Shown here: one piece after another, positions 12,401 to 27,400 of the stretch
How the letters are laid out: each line of letters starts with the position of its first letter
Position numbering within the stretch: position 1 is the stretch's first letter
From: Symbiodinium kawagutii
Lineage: Eukaryota > Sar > Dinophyceae > Suessiales > Symbiodiniaceae
Direction of reading: 5' to 3'
Assembly (NCBI GenBank): GCA_009767595.1
Contig: VSDK01018932.1
Coordinates: 17,501-81,500, forward strand
Length of the DNA stretch: 64,000 nucleotides
Notes under the pieces: model-generated
Database searches by the model: none
The model's input: only the letters and a program-made list of their open reading frames with translations
What the model was told of the DNA's origin: nothing
Translations under genes and position numbers: made by a program

Positions 12401-15400
12401 AACCAAAAACCTGCATGATACCTGCATGGTATTACCTACCTATTCACTATTACCAACCACATTTGGCTGTGGGTCAGTTTATCCCCTATACTTGTTCGTT
12501 AGCATCCCCTCTTACTAATCAGCTAAACCAGCTATAACATTGGTTGGCGAACTGTTCACCCTTAGTCCCCCTGGTTCCCCTATAACTAAGCAGCTGGGTG
12601 TTTCTCAAAATAGGGGACCCCAAAAATTGCTGTTTCATTACTATAAATCATAGAATATTGGATGATTTGGGGGTCCCCTATTTTGAGAAACCACCAGCTA
12701 ATTAACCATTGGTTGGTTGGTTGGTTAGTTAGCCAGCTACGTTGCCCTGCGACCCATTGAGGTAGCCACCCAGCGCAGCCAACAATGCCAGTGACCACCG
12801 TCTTGCAATCCTGCGGCGGGGCGAAGCCAGGAGATGGGTGCACCAGGGGGAGCTTATGATGGGTACCAGGTAAGGTTACAAGGTTACTTATATGGTAGTT
12901 TCTCAGAATCAACCAACAACAATGTTTGACTAGCCGGCTAATGGTTGATAGTAATGGTTGAGTTCACCAACAACAATAGGGGATATGCCAGCTATATATG
13001 GCTATGGGTCAATATTACTCAACCAACTAATGGGGGATTTCCACCAAACAATGGTTAATAATAGGGGAACCAGGGGTACAGGGTTTTGACCCACTGCCAT
13101 ATAAGGGGCCCAGATAAGGTTTATCGGGGAACTTATAATGGGTACTATTATATAATGTTATATGGATTTATTGAGGAACTTATAATGCCAGAATTTTTCA
13201 ACATTAGCGAGCTTACAGTGGTTCCGAGGTGTGTCTGCGAACATGACAAGCCATGAGCCAACATCAAGCTATCAGTGGCTAAGGAATTTTAGTCATAATC
13301 AAACAAAACGGGGGCCTTCAGTAACCCCCAATGTAACAAACTCCCCCTGCCACAATGTCATGTCATGTTCCCATGTAATTGATGGTTGGGTTTAACTACA
13401 TTGGTTAATAGCAATGGTAACTAACAATGTTTCAACTCACTCAAATTCAGCCCGCCATGTAACCGGTGGCAACCGGTTTGGAGATGAATCTGCAAGCACA
13501 TACGAACTTCGTCCCTACCTCCATGACATTAGCTGCTGATTAGCCATGATTTACTATAATCATGATTAATAATGGTTCATTATCATTACAGGTTGACTCT
13601 ATTATCTCTTAACATCTCTTAACAATATGTCATTACCTACATCCCTATGATCATTACCTATCATTACCTTTGGTTATTATATTACTATAAACGGTTAATA
13701 GTGGATGATTTGGGGGTACCCCTATTTTGAGAAACCACCATATATCATTCCCTCTGATCAACCTGTCCCTAGGCTCAACCTCCCATCATTTCAGCATGTC
13801 AGGCCCCCCAAGCTCCGGATGCCGTGCCACTTCGATCTGGCCCTGTGCACCACCCAGCAAGACCTGCCCCGCACAGTTTTTTGAAGTGTGCCAGGGATAG
13901 GCTTGACAGTTGGATGTTTAATAGGGAATGACCAGTTATAATAACCGTTTATAATAGGGAACGACCAGTTATAATGTTTACAATAGCTTTGACAATTGGA
14001 TGTTTGTAGGTTTGAGTTTTTGATGGTTTGACAAGTTTGTTGGTCAATAATGATCAATGGTCAATAATACGTTGAGTCAGAATAATGCTTTTTTTCTAGA
14101 TGGTGTTGCAGGTTTTTTTGGGGGGTTATAAAAACGGGAATCCCAATCATGGTTAAATCATGGTCAATCATGAGTAAACTATAGGTATTTCTAAATCTTT
14201 TTGCAGGTTCTTTGGTCAATACTAATGGTTAATAGTAGGTTAAGTCATAATGGTGTGGTTTTAATTATTTTCACAGGTTTGAGTCATAACACTTAATAAT
14301 TGACAATAATAGGGAATAGTCGAAAATGGTTCAACCACTACTAAATTGTGTTCTCTCAAGCCAAAGGCGACCCCCAAGTTATGGATGGTTTATTATAGAT
14401 GGCAAGGATGATAACTGGAAGTAGCCCCCAGCTATTAAGAAACCACCAAATGCTGTATTATAGGTTTGACAAGGATGTTTGACAGGATTTGTTCGAGCCT
14501 TTGGCCTCAATAGATAAGTGGTCAAAGATGGTGAATACTGGGATTTGTGGATGCTTGAAAAAAAACCTCCGGTGATACAATGGTTCATAAAAAAATGCAA
14601 GCTTAACAATGGTTTCCAAATGTTTGACTAGTAGTGCTGGTCAACAACATTTGTTTAGTGCTGATGGTTAAGTGATGGTGAATGATCACGTGTAATTGAC
14701 TTTGAATTGCGAATAAAAGTGGTCGTTAGGAAGACTCAATGATGGATGGTAAGTGGTGATTGATAGAGTTCACGTAGGACTACCTGAGGGCTAATAATGA
14801 TTGACAATGTTTTTTTTATCAATGATGGTCAATGGTACCTAACGATAATGGCCGAGGGATGATTAGTTGCAGCTGATCGTGAATTGAATCATGGTCAATG
14901 ACGGTATAGAACACACAACAAAATCACACACACCCTGCTTCATCACAAAGTGATTCAATCACCAATCACTCACTAAGTACGGCTAAACTCAGCAGCTGTT
15001 AACTTGTGAAATTACCATATAAAATCTAATCGCCATATAAATCATGAATCACAATAAAATAATAGTAATCACAATGTAAACTGAATCTATCAAGTCACCT
15101 GATGATATCCTCGGTGCAAGACTCGGTGCAACTCAGCCATGACATTAGCAGCTGCCACGAACAACTTTGTAAAAATAACCAGGCGTGGCTATAGCTGGTT
15201 GGTGGTCGAACCACCCCTATGAGAAATGTTAGTCAACCAATCATTTGTTAGCAATGATCAAGGAAAATAAAGCATGTTTAAAACTACCAACCAAATAGCC
15301 AATATCCATAGATTCAACCGAAAAACTACAGCCAACTGGCCTGTACATGGTTGATTCTTATTCAATACTGGTTGATTCAAAAACCTGTCTACATGTAGTG

Positions 15401-18400
15401 AAATGTTATCCATGCTTCACTTCCCATCATGATCAACCATGGAAAATTCAGAGCCAAGTACTGATGGCAATAAGTGACATTTCCGCAAACAATCAAGCAT
15501 TATTACCGATGAGCAGCCAAGAGCCACTGAGTAAGCAAGCTGCTGCTACCAATCCTAGTTATGAATTGCGGGCAAGTTCACTATCTGCAACCCACAAGTG
15601 AACCGGGCATGTTCAATGGATGTTGCTATCGGTTAGTGTTTTATATTGTGATTTGAATGGTGATTAGAATGTACAATAGGATGATTTAATATGGTAATAC
15701 CTTGCTTCTAGGATTTTGTTCGGAAGGATATCACCGAACACTGTCAATATGGACAAACAGGGACAGTTGCTTATGATCCCATAAGGGATTCTATGGTAAC
15801 CACCAGAAACCACCACTAGTTACCACAAGTAACCACCACTAGTTACACCTCTATAACTTATATCCCTTAGAAACCACCAGAAACTACCGCTAGTTACCAT
15901 TAGAAACCACCAGACACCACCACTTCTACTAGCCTTGGTCGTTCCTTCTCCCAGGCTGCTGCGACATATCGCACCGGGGAGCCCTGCTGGGTCGTAGTCC
16001 GGGATCTTTAGCGCTTTGACGCCCTCCTTCAACTCATCCAACTTGGACCTGAGCCGCTGATGCAAGCACTGGTATAGACTGTGATATAGAACGAGTACTT
16101 GTGATTATGGTAATATCATTATATTAAATAACAATAATAGAACAATCTGTTGTATAATAATAATAATAACTAGTATTATAATAACAACAATATATGACTG
16201 GTATAATAATACTGATAAAAATAACAATAATAATGATAATAAAATGGTAATAATAGACTGTAATAATGGTAATACTATAATGGTAATACTGGTAATAAAA
16301 ACAACAATAATGATGATAATAGAACTAGTACTAAAATGATAGATGCACATATGGAAGTAGTAATGATTTCCATACTGGCATTGAACAGAAAAATGTACTG
16401 ACAATTGTGGATAGAATATTATCGATAGATGCAAGTATGGAAAATTATGCAAATGTAATATATGTAAACATATATTCAAATATTTAGATACGAATTTTGC
16501 ATGTCAAATAAATAATGACATGTTTGAAAAATAAATGTATGTGTATCAAGAAATGTAAATAGTATATGTGTTTGTGTGCACGTGGTGGTGTTGAGGACAA
16601 AAACTAATATATCATACACAAATGATACAAACACATGCATGAAGGAAATTGATGATTGGCAATAGGGGATACAACACGGAATAAGAAAGGCTGACGGGCT
16701 TACAAATCTGCAAAATCTATCTTTAGGATAGCACCTCTGCCCCTGGAAAGAACAAGAACATACAGTACATGTTGAGGACGGAGGGCTGGATGCTGGATAG
16801 CACACCAGAATTAGCATCACACTTCCATGAATGGACAAACCCCTTGAATGATTACTCTGGGGAAATTAAACGTAGCTACTGCAAACCACCTGACCACAAC
16901 TTAACCTAGCTATTCGTCCCCAAGCGGTATAGGGCCTGAACACGGTCTGACCTTTGGGGGGGGTCTGGGATCCTGGATGACAAATAGTGCCCTGGCTGGC
17001 TAACATAGCTATGGAATAGTGAAGCCAAGAAGCTGACAATAAGCTGAATTTCCAAAATAGGATGCTTCGATGGATTAACATGGCTGCCATTCACCATTGA
17101 AGAGCTCAATCTGAAAAATAGCTATGTTAGCGAATTACTGGCATTGTCTGGGAAAACATGCCTTTAAAGGGCTGCTAACATAGCCATGGAATCATCAGTT
17201 GTTCTTAGAAAAAAGGCTTCAGCCATTTGAGAGGCTTCCAATGATAGTAGTTGCGCACCAACATCTGATATCTATGTTAAGTAATACCTCCGTCCTGTGG
17301 CATACCTTTGAACCAATCCCCGAGTAGCTATGTTAGGGTGTTTTAAGTGTTTTATGATGTTTTGTTGCTATTGCTTCGGAATTGTGCCTTTCAGGCATGC
17401 TAGGTCTTTGTGGAATTATTGGGACCTTTTGGCGGCCCTGTTAGGCTTTTGTCCCAACATTTTCCCGAAAAATCTGTGACGTTCATGCCCAGGCAGAGCG
17501 TTTAAGAAAAGACCGGCAGTTTCAATGAACGACGGGGCACGAACATGCCCTTTTTGTTGTGCCAAAGGTTCCTTGTGAGGTTCTTTTAAGCCTTTTGGGG
17601 GTACGTTAGGCTATTTTTGGGGCATTCATTGGCTAGGTTGGGCCCAGGCATGCCTTGTTTGTTGTGCCTAGGATCTTTTGGGCCATTTGGCGGCTATGTT
17701 AGGCTATTGTTGGGGCATGCATTGGTTAGGTTTGGGCCTGCATGCTTCTTTTGTTGCCCCTAGGGTTCCCTGTGAGGTCCTTTTGGGCCTTTTGGCGGCT
17801 ATATTAGGCTTTTGTTGGGGCATGCATTGGCTAGGTTCGGCATAGGCAAATTCTTAGTGATCCATCAAACCGTGCCACTTTGGACTTACCAGCCAACATA
17901 GCTACTGAACATGCTTTTGCGTTTCCACCGGGGTTCTTCAATGCAGGAGGCCGGCCCGAAAGGATCACAAAATGAATTTTTAAGGTGGAATCAAATTGAT
18001 CAAATCTCTTATTCAAAAGTGATCAAATCTTAAGATTGTTTGGTTTGGGGGAGGAGGAGCCTACAAGAGCTTTTCCACAAGGTTCAACCACTGATTGTTT
18101 GGGTTGGTAGGTCCAAGTTCACCAAAGGTCAATGTGCCTGCGTGTCACTGTGAAGGACAAGTGCTGATGGATTCCCACCCTGGTTTCCAACCAGTTGGAA
18201 CTCCCAACAAAACTACCTAGCCAATGAATGCCCGAATAAAAGCCTAACATAGCCGCCAAAAGGGGCAAAAGAACCCCACAGGGAACCCTAGGGGTAAGAA
18301 AAGAAGCATGCATAGGCCCAAACCTAGCCAAGAAATGCCCCAACAACAGCCTAACATAGCCGCCAAATGGCCCAAAAGAATCCCACAAGGAACCCTGGGC

Positions 18401-21400
18401 ACCATCAAAAAGCATGCCTAGGGTTCAACCTAGCCCGTGTGTGCCCCAACAAAAGCCTAACATAGCAGCCAAATGGTCCAAAAAAACACCACAGCGAACG
18501 TAGGCACTATCAGAAGGCATGCGTAGGCCCAACCTACCAAAGAATCCCGAACAAAAGCCGAACATAGCCGCCAAAAGGGGCAAAAGAACCCCACAGGGAA
18601 CCCTAGGGGTAAGAAAAGAAGCATGCATAGGCCCAAACCTCGCCAAGAAATGCCCCAACAACAGCCTAACATAGCCGCCAAATGGCCCAAAAGAATCCCA
18701 CAAGGAACCCTAGGCACCATCCAAAAGCATGCCTAGGGTTTAACCTAGCCTGTGCGTGCCCCAACAAAAGCCTAACATAGCCGCCAAATGGCCCAAAAGA
18801 ATCCCACAAGGAACCCTAGGCACCATCAAAAAGCATGCCTAGAGTTTCAGCTAGCCCGTGCGTGCCCCAACAAAAGCCTAACATAGCCGCCAAATGGCTC
18901 AAAAGAATCCCACAAGGAACCCTAGCACCATCAAAAAGCATGCCTAGGGTTTAACCTGGCCCGTGCGTGCCCCAACAAAAGCCTAACATAGTCGCCAAAA
19001 GGCCGAAAAGAACCCTACAGGGAACCCTAGGCACCATCAAAAAGCATGCCTAGGGTTTAACCTAGCCAATCAATGCCCCAACAAGAGCCAGCCGAATGGC
19101 CCACAAGGCCGCAAAGAATCCTGCAAGGCACAAGGAACCCTGGCTATGTGTTTAGAATTTCATTAAGTAGGTTGGCTCGGCCCTCAGAGCAACTGCGACT
19201 TCCTTCATAGTTTGCTCTTTGATCCTTTCCCCAGCAGCCATTCCAGCCAAAGGAAGGCTAACGTGGCCGTTGAGACTTGGGCCGGCACAAGCAAATATAA
19301 TAGCCATGTTAGCTCTCAAATCCTCCAAAAAAAAATCACATGGGCAGCAGCCATGTTAGCAGTGACTCACCCGGGAAATGTTTCACTAACATGACTACTT
19401 TTTTATTTTTTTATTTTTTTTCTTGCACGTTAAATTTCTCCGGTGTAAATGTGGAAATCAAAGCACTATGGATGATTGGAAATTCCACAATGCATGATGA
19501 AGTATGAGTACATGCATACATTAAAAAAACAACCAAGCACACCTTGTAAACATAGAAAATCAAGCATCTATGTTTACATAGTCAGGGTTACATGTGTGTT
19601 GGCATAGTAACCATAGTTCACCTACAGTAGCCAAGATTTGCTATGATTCACTATGACTATCACGACATGCAAACTCACATCCACTGAACGAACAACTTTG
19701 ACTTGCCTTCCCAACAACGGCGACACCCGGAACCGGTCCCGCACTCATCACATGCCACCATCTGCGGCTGGAACCTCAGCGCAGCACCAGTGCTGTTGGG
19801 TGCTGTTGGATCTGCCAATCCCTGTAGCAGGTTGGGCACCCAATCGTTAGGTCAGTTAGTTGATATCTAGGGTAACGGAATAAGAAGCAAACATAGTCAA
19901 CTATGTTTGCTAGGTTGGGCTATATCTAAGGAACGTACCATGGACAAGTTTTTCAGATATAGCTATATAGGATACTATAGGCAAGTGGCTTGTAAACCAC
20001 CTTACAGACAGGGACCTCCCCTGTATGATAAACTGATAGTTGCTCACATCCATTCATTCACAAGAGTCGTCAATAATCAATATCGGTGATGCTTGTGGTT
20101 GATAATGGTAGACCTCCAGTTTACCTTGAATGCAAATGATCTTTCACACATATGTGTGGTTTATATGTGCGGCCTACTGATATAGACCTACCAGTAATCG
20201 TCTATAATGCCTAGCTCCAGGATAGACTAATAAAACAACAACTATGAAGAATATGTTTAGTCCAAATAAGTTTAGACATATGCATAGCTGTGCTTTGCCA
20301 CGGCAGCAAAGCCATAGCAGCTGGAGCATCTAAGTGCCAAAAATGGATGGAATATGATGAAATGCTGCTGGCTTTGTGCTGCAAATTCAGGACATCATGA
20401 ACTCAAGCGCGAGTAGTCTTTCTGGATGGCCAAGCCAAAGTGTTCGTATTACCATTAACCAACCATGACCCAAGCATGAAGCGTCCATCAAAGAGTACGA
20501 ACGAACCAATTACCAACCGTCAACCGAATATCCACAAGTTTCAAACTGGCGTCCTGCTCTACAATGGTTGGATGAAAGAATTCACTGATCAAATCCATCC
20601 TCGGACTGTTTGGGAAGTGTTGATCTTCCAATTTGTGCAGAAAGATACCCCAGCCGATGGGAGTTTTCCATAAATGATCATGCATCCAGCGCAAGATATC
20701 TTTCCAAAAACTATTTGTGGGGTTCTCAGAATAGGGAACCCGAAAAAATAGATGATTAATCTTGCATGATTAATGCTGGTTTATTGCTACACATGTTGAT
20801 TAATCTCATATAGGAAGAAATAAATGTTGGTTTATTGCTAGATATGATCAATCTTGGATGATTCGGTGGTACCCTTACTTTGCTGAACCATTGTTTTGCA
20901 GTGCTGAGAGGACGCTGCTGGATATGGGCCATGATCAGATAATGCAGCTTGCGAATGTTTGTTGGTCATCAATGGTCTGATGGCTGAGTCATCACTGGCT
21001 ATGAGCTGACGACCATCTCAGCCAAATATCAACAACCGTAGAAATCTGTAGCTACTTATTATCAACAACTCACCCAGTGGGGTCCCCTGGTTGCAAGCTG
21101 CTTAACAACCCACTAAAAGCGAAAGTTTTGTCTACCATAGCTGGTTAACAACCCACCTAAGCTGGTTAACAACCCACCTAAGCTGGTTAACAACCCACCT
21201 AAGCTGGCTAACCACCCACCTAAACTGGCTAACAACCCACCTAAGCTGGTTAACAACCCACCTAAGCTGGCTAACCACCCACCTAACTTCTATAGCTCCC
21301 TGGTCATGTTCACCCAGGACCCCAGAATCCCTGGTGGGGCCGGTGAAGCTGCCGATCTTCAGGCGCTGCAGATCAGTGGCTCTTTGATTTGCTCCAGCAG

Positions 21401-24400
21401 AAGCTCAATATTGCGGCCTGGCCGGGTACCAGTTGGGTCAAAAAGATAATCAACCAATAATGAGGGATAGTAATCAACAATGTGTTAATAATTGGGGAAC
21501 CAGTGCCTGGCCGGGTGAAGCTCCATGATAACCAACCAATTTCATGGGGGAATAATAACCAACAATGAACCAATGGTAAGAAACAGTTGCCCTATGAAAT
21601 AGCAGAAGCTCCATGATAGGAAGCAACAAGTTGGGTCGAGCAGGTAACCAACCAATTTCATGGGGGATAATCACCAACCAATTTCATAGGGATTTAGATT
21701 GTTATGAAAATTTCATAGGGAAAAAATATGTCAATAATTGGGGAACCAGTACCTGGCTATGTGAAGAGCTCCATGATAAGAACCAACAACATGCTGAGCA
21801 ATTCCTATTAGATAATTGGCTGATTTAGAGAACTAAATTTGATGCGTCTCTAAATCAGCCAATTGTCCAGCATGTCCCAAACAAATTTAGGTAGCAAATT
21901 GTTGGATAATTAGCTGATTTAGATAGGTATGTTGCCAATTTTGTTTTTTTGTTCACGGTGCAGGTTCTTCTCCTCTGTATGTGAACAAAAGTGACGGATC
22001 TGGACAATTACTCAAATTTGCAAAAAACTGCAATTAGGATATTGTTGTTTTTCAAAATGGGGGACCCTCCAGCTATCATCCTTTATAAACCATTTACAGC
22101 AATAAACCAACTATGTTTGGGTCCCTGATGGCTTGAGAACCCCCCATATATTAACTATTACATAGTTACAGCTAGCTGGTAGGTAATCATATATATATAT
22201 ATATATACTGGTCACGATTATCTTTTGTTTCTTCAGCCCCTATTTGAGAAACCCCCATAAACTAGTCGTCTGACCCTTCTTGTTGGTTAGTATTCCCTAT
22301 TCAATCAAATCTTATCAACCAATAAGGGAAACCTTATAGGGGATTGTAATCCATTGTTTATTTACCCCTTTATAGGGGATTAAGCAGTATTAACCATTAT
22401 AATCAATATTGATTGTTAGCATACGAGTCAATCACAGTATTACAATCAACATTTTGGTATCCATTATAATCGATATTGGGTCAACCTTATCAACATTATC
22501 AACCCTGTCAAGAAACCTACCCATATTCAATTATTAACTAACCGATATTGACCATTAAAATATCCCATAATCATTGACCGTAGTGTTGGTTGATGCTTAT
22601 ACCTAGTTCTTTAAGCTTATTGTGGTTAAACCTTCAAGAAGAAAGGTCTTAAAGCTTATTGTGGTTTAATCTTATACCTAGTTCTTACTATGGTTCTCCC
22701 ACAATCATTAAACCTTATTGTGGTTACCCTCTGGTAAACTAACATGGCAATGGAAAATCCACTAGAAATTGATGATTTTCCAGGGTTTCAGTATAAAATA
22801 TGGTGAGAATCCATTGCCAGGTTAGTTTACCGGAGGGTAAACCTCACCAATCTCCTAGAAGAAACCCTCAACCCATCAGCTGTCGCTCCTGCTGCCAAGG
22901 CCACCGGCTTGAAGCGTCCCGGGAACCTCGTGCCCCGTGTCGCCGTGCGGCTGTGCATCGCGACCAGGTCATGGTGGGTGCTCACCACGACTGAACCACC
23001 CATGACCCAGCAACCAGTTGCGTGTCTGTCAACCAAGTTGGGTTACAATATCATTGGTATACATCATTGGTATCATTGTAAAATATCAGCTTTAAACAAT
23101 GATATCATGGTTGGTTTATATCATTGGTATCAACGAAATTTGGTTACAGTAATCATGTTTTTAAATATCAACATTTTTGGTATCCTGTCTGGTGGGTGTC
23201 AACCACTTGGTTTCTATGGATGTCCCATCCAAATGAATAAAAAAAATGTGCGTTTGTTGACGAACCATTTGCTCATAATTACATTGGGCAAAAAACAAAA
23301 CACCGGTTCATCTTTGGCTGGGTGGTGGTTGGTTCGTGGTTGACAAGTGATTGAGTTGATTGGTTGGCAATTTCATGTCCTTTCTCTTGGTTAATGAGTT
23401 GTTTTTCAAAATACCTGGTTGATTCGTCAAGGAGTGTCTGTTTCTGGCAATTAATGGTTATTGATTATTATCAGTACTGGCCATCAATCAATCAACCAAT
23501 CAATGGGTGATATGATTGATCAACACTATTCAAAGTATCAATGAACATAGTCATTCACGTCAGCATTTTGCGACGAATAAATATGTTTGATCATAACTGG
23601 AAATGGCTCATGACATTTATCAACAACTATCAGTAACCAGTACTTTGTGATAATTGATGAAGTAATGGTTCCAAAATGTGTAATCATTGGTTAATATGCT
23701 GGAAAACAGCACTGATTGTTGATAATGATCAAAATTGCTCGTATTGGTCAATCATGATCGATGATAATCAACAGTGAGCAACTAGTGGTGGGAGACCATA
23801 GCGGCAAGCACAAAATAGTAACACACGCGCATAAGAATGTATATATATATATATGTATATATGTATGCATGTATTTGACAATAAATATCTATAAACAAAT
23901 TTGCATATACATACACATCTGCAAATGTGTACGTACAACATACATTTGTATATATATATATATGTAACATATATCAAACACACTTGATCTACATGTCCAA
24001 ACAATTTGTAGCCACGTATCGTTCCTTATTGCACAAGCCAGCTACACACATTCAGGTATGTGTAAATATGTATGTCTTTAGATTCACATCACCAACGTTG
24101 AAAACATCTAAAGAACAACCATCACTGAGTCTTTACATATAAATCACATATGTGTATATGTAAATATATTTATTGATCATATATGTGTATATATATATAT
24201 GAAAAAATGCATACAAATTCAAGTACACATATTTATGTATCTATCTATATATGAAAAAAGTATATATATATGTATTTATATATATATATATATAAATAAA
24301 TATATATATATATATGTGGTGCCTTCTCAAAGCAGGGGTACCCGCAAATCATTCAATATGAATCACTAATAGTAATAAACCAACCTTTTGTGAGGTCCCA

Positions 24401-27400
24401 TATATTGAGAAACACCCACACAAATTGTCTACAAATAGAAATTTAACTTCTACATATAACTATATATGTAAACACTTTTATATTTCAAAACATATTTATA
24501 TATTTCATAAATATTACTATACCACGCTGAAACTAAAAATGTAAACCATATAAGATGTGTATCAATTCAAAAAAATACCAACATATTTGTATATCAAAAG
24601 TATATGTAAATAAAAATCTAATACGTATACCTAAATATATGCCATCTGTACCGGCATACCCTTTAATATTTGATGCCATTCATCCAGTTTCCCCGCCAGA
24701 AACTTCCACCAAGGCACTGTCTACAAATGTCTAGCGTCTGCGTGCCAATGCCTTGGTGCAATGTCGTCACGAAACATCAACGAACGTGTGAGCCCATGGT
24801 GCTGAAACATGTTGACCCATGAGGCTTCCAACATGGCTTCCGTTTTGGCCATCCAAAATCAATAAGTAGTGACCTGTAGTCAGTACAAGCCGCAGCAGAA
24901 GTAGTGCAGTGAATTTGTTTGACCACCATTGACCAAGTGTGGCATGAATCCCATCTACAAAACCTCGCAGCGCACACATGTACAGAGAGCAGTGAACAAA
25001 TCATTTGCATGACGGTCCCCACCAAGATCTTGTCCTCTTCAGCCTATGACCGTAGAACTGTGGCGATCTTTTGACAACAGAACTTACAAATCCAAGTGAC
25101 CCAGGGTTCGTAGTTGATTGCCAACTGTTGTTACAGTGGATACTCACTGCTTTTCGAAAATGACAAACCCAACAAACATTTCGTAAATATTTATGCTGAC
25201 TCAAATTGAGTAGCTGTAGCCGCACGGGCTATTGCAAACACCGACTTTCAAAAGGAACAAACCAGGCCTGAAACTTCACAATGTCCCAACATGTTCTGGC
25301 GGTGTAGTCTCCAAATGAAACAGCAGAAGTCATCAAAGCCAGGCTGCCTAATCTGGCTGGTGGTTTCAACCCTTTTGAGAAACATTAGTTCATCATTAGT
25401 CAACCAACCAACAGTTTGATGATACTGGTGAAAAATAACAAATCTTCGAAACCACCAAGCAGTTACCCAAATATTGGATGGTTGGTGATCATATTCCCGG
25501 CTCATGGGTTGCAACACCTCGTCCAATTCCCAGCTGCCGACACTTCTGCAGTTCTTTTTATTCATGGCTCTGTGGACACTGCGCATACTAGTGATCGATA
25601 CACTATATGGCTGTGGGTCAGCTCACCCTGTACCCTGGTTCCCCCATCATTAATCATTGTTTTTCCTATCATTGTTGGTGATTATTCACATTAGTTGGTT
25701 GGTCATTATATTGACCCATAGCCATATAAAGGCTGGCAAATCTGATACACGCAAGCCAAACACCTGCCACTGATGGTAGATTTGCTGCAACCATAAATGC
25801 AAATATGACGTAAACAATTGTGTGATCTTGGTCCATTGGTATGCAAGAATTATGATAGACATATTTTTTGGGTATAACCATCAAGAAAATACTCTGGTAT
25901 GCCAATGACGTCATCATCAGTGATAAATCGAACTTGTTGTAAGTGGATGTCATTAATGATAATTGTGTTGTTCTAATGTTACCAACAACAATCATCTTCG
26001 AACTCGATCAAGAATCAATGATAGAATTAACTAATGGTTGATGATTATTTGTTAATTAATGATGGTTTCTCAAAATAGGGGACCCCCAAATCATCCTTCA
26101 ACAATCGTTTATAGTAATAAGCCAAGCATGTTTGGGGTCCCCTATTTTGAGGAAGACCCTAATGAGTATATATCAACTTGGCATAACTAAGTTATTTGGC
26201 ATGATATTATGCCAAGTTGTTGCTGGATGTTGGTTGCAACTCAATCACCAACGAGCGGGGGGCAGAAGCGGCAGCGCATCAGCTTTCCAGCACTATCGGT
26301 CCCGCACTGGGGCGCCCTGACTACCAGTGGAACCCAAAATGGAAATCCTGGCTGCCGCAGGGGCAAGGTTTACCCTCCCTTGAGAGAAACAGCATGATGG
26401 CTACACCTAGCGGTGTTTCCTCCCCCAACTTTCGTCTCCGGCATGTTTCCCGCATGAAACTGCGTCCACCAACGTGCCACAAAAGGTCCACCAACTTTTT
26501 GCCCCATGTGAACGCAGCACGAAATGCAAAACCTCATGTTTAATGATCTTTTTCATGTATCAAAAATCAGTAAAACACCATGTGAACGCAAGGTGACCCA
26601 ATGAAAAAAACGAGGTCAAAAAATCTTGTTGATATTAGTAAAACACCATGTGAACGCAACATTCAATCATGTCGGGAAGAACAATGGAAACCATAGAAAA
26701 GCAATGGTGTGGCGTGGATTACCAAGAACAAAATCTGACTTTTTTCTCCCTTTCACATTGGCAGGAGTGATCTCAGAGAAAGTGATTTCCAAAGTCCTAC
26801 TCAAAAAATGGTAAGCCCCATCACCCGGAAAGAAGTCCCATCACCCGCATGGCACGCAGGCTTGAAAGAAGTCCCATCACCCGGAAAGAAGTTCCATCAC
26901 CCCAAGCAAATCCCAATGGCACAGTGTGTCTCAGCAGACGCCATTTTGTTCAAAGATTTGACGAAAAATGCGCGAAAGTGTGCGCACAGCAACAAAAAAC
27001 GCATGTTTCAACGCAATGATCCGCATGAGTTCAGATGCAAATCACAATGGCACATCGGCTGCCACGCGCACTATCAAGCAACGCAAAGATTACCAAATCC
27101 AATTGGGAAAACGTCATTCACAACGTGTTTGCGTAAGGGTAACAACCGCAAATCCCAATGGCACAGAGTGCCTCAGTAGTTGCCCGCTTGCAAAGAAATT
27201 TCCCTTTGCGCAAAGTATGTTCCAACACGTGCGTCCACATGACCCCCAATGTGAACACAACATTTAGGAAGTTTGTTCTTTCACCTCCCGCCCTCGAGGC
27301 ATTGGCAACATCATTTGTTTCCAATCACCTCCGGGAACCTTTCCCCCAATGTGAACGCGGCATTTAGGAAACTTGTTCTCTCATATCCGACCATCATCAA

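Noticed and set aside
16105-16838. Ile/Leu/Cys-rich minus-strand open frames of 120-124 codons
   Set aside because: They lie in AT-rich triplet repeat and low-complexity sequence without coding character.
17810-18020. Further DXR exon in the satellite spacer
   Set aside because: DXR residues on both sides are already continuous, so no exon is missing here.
18119-18720. Several minus-strand open frames repeating the same hydrophobic peptide
   Set aside because: They are produced by the 105-bp satellite unit and recur with its period.
21138-21292. CRISPR-like array
   Set aside because: Units are contiguous 21-mers with no spacers, and the host is eukaryotic.
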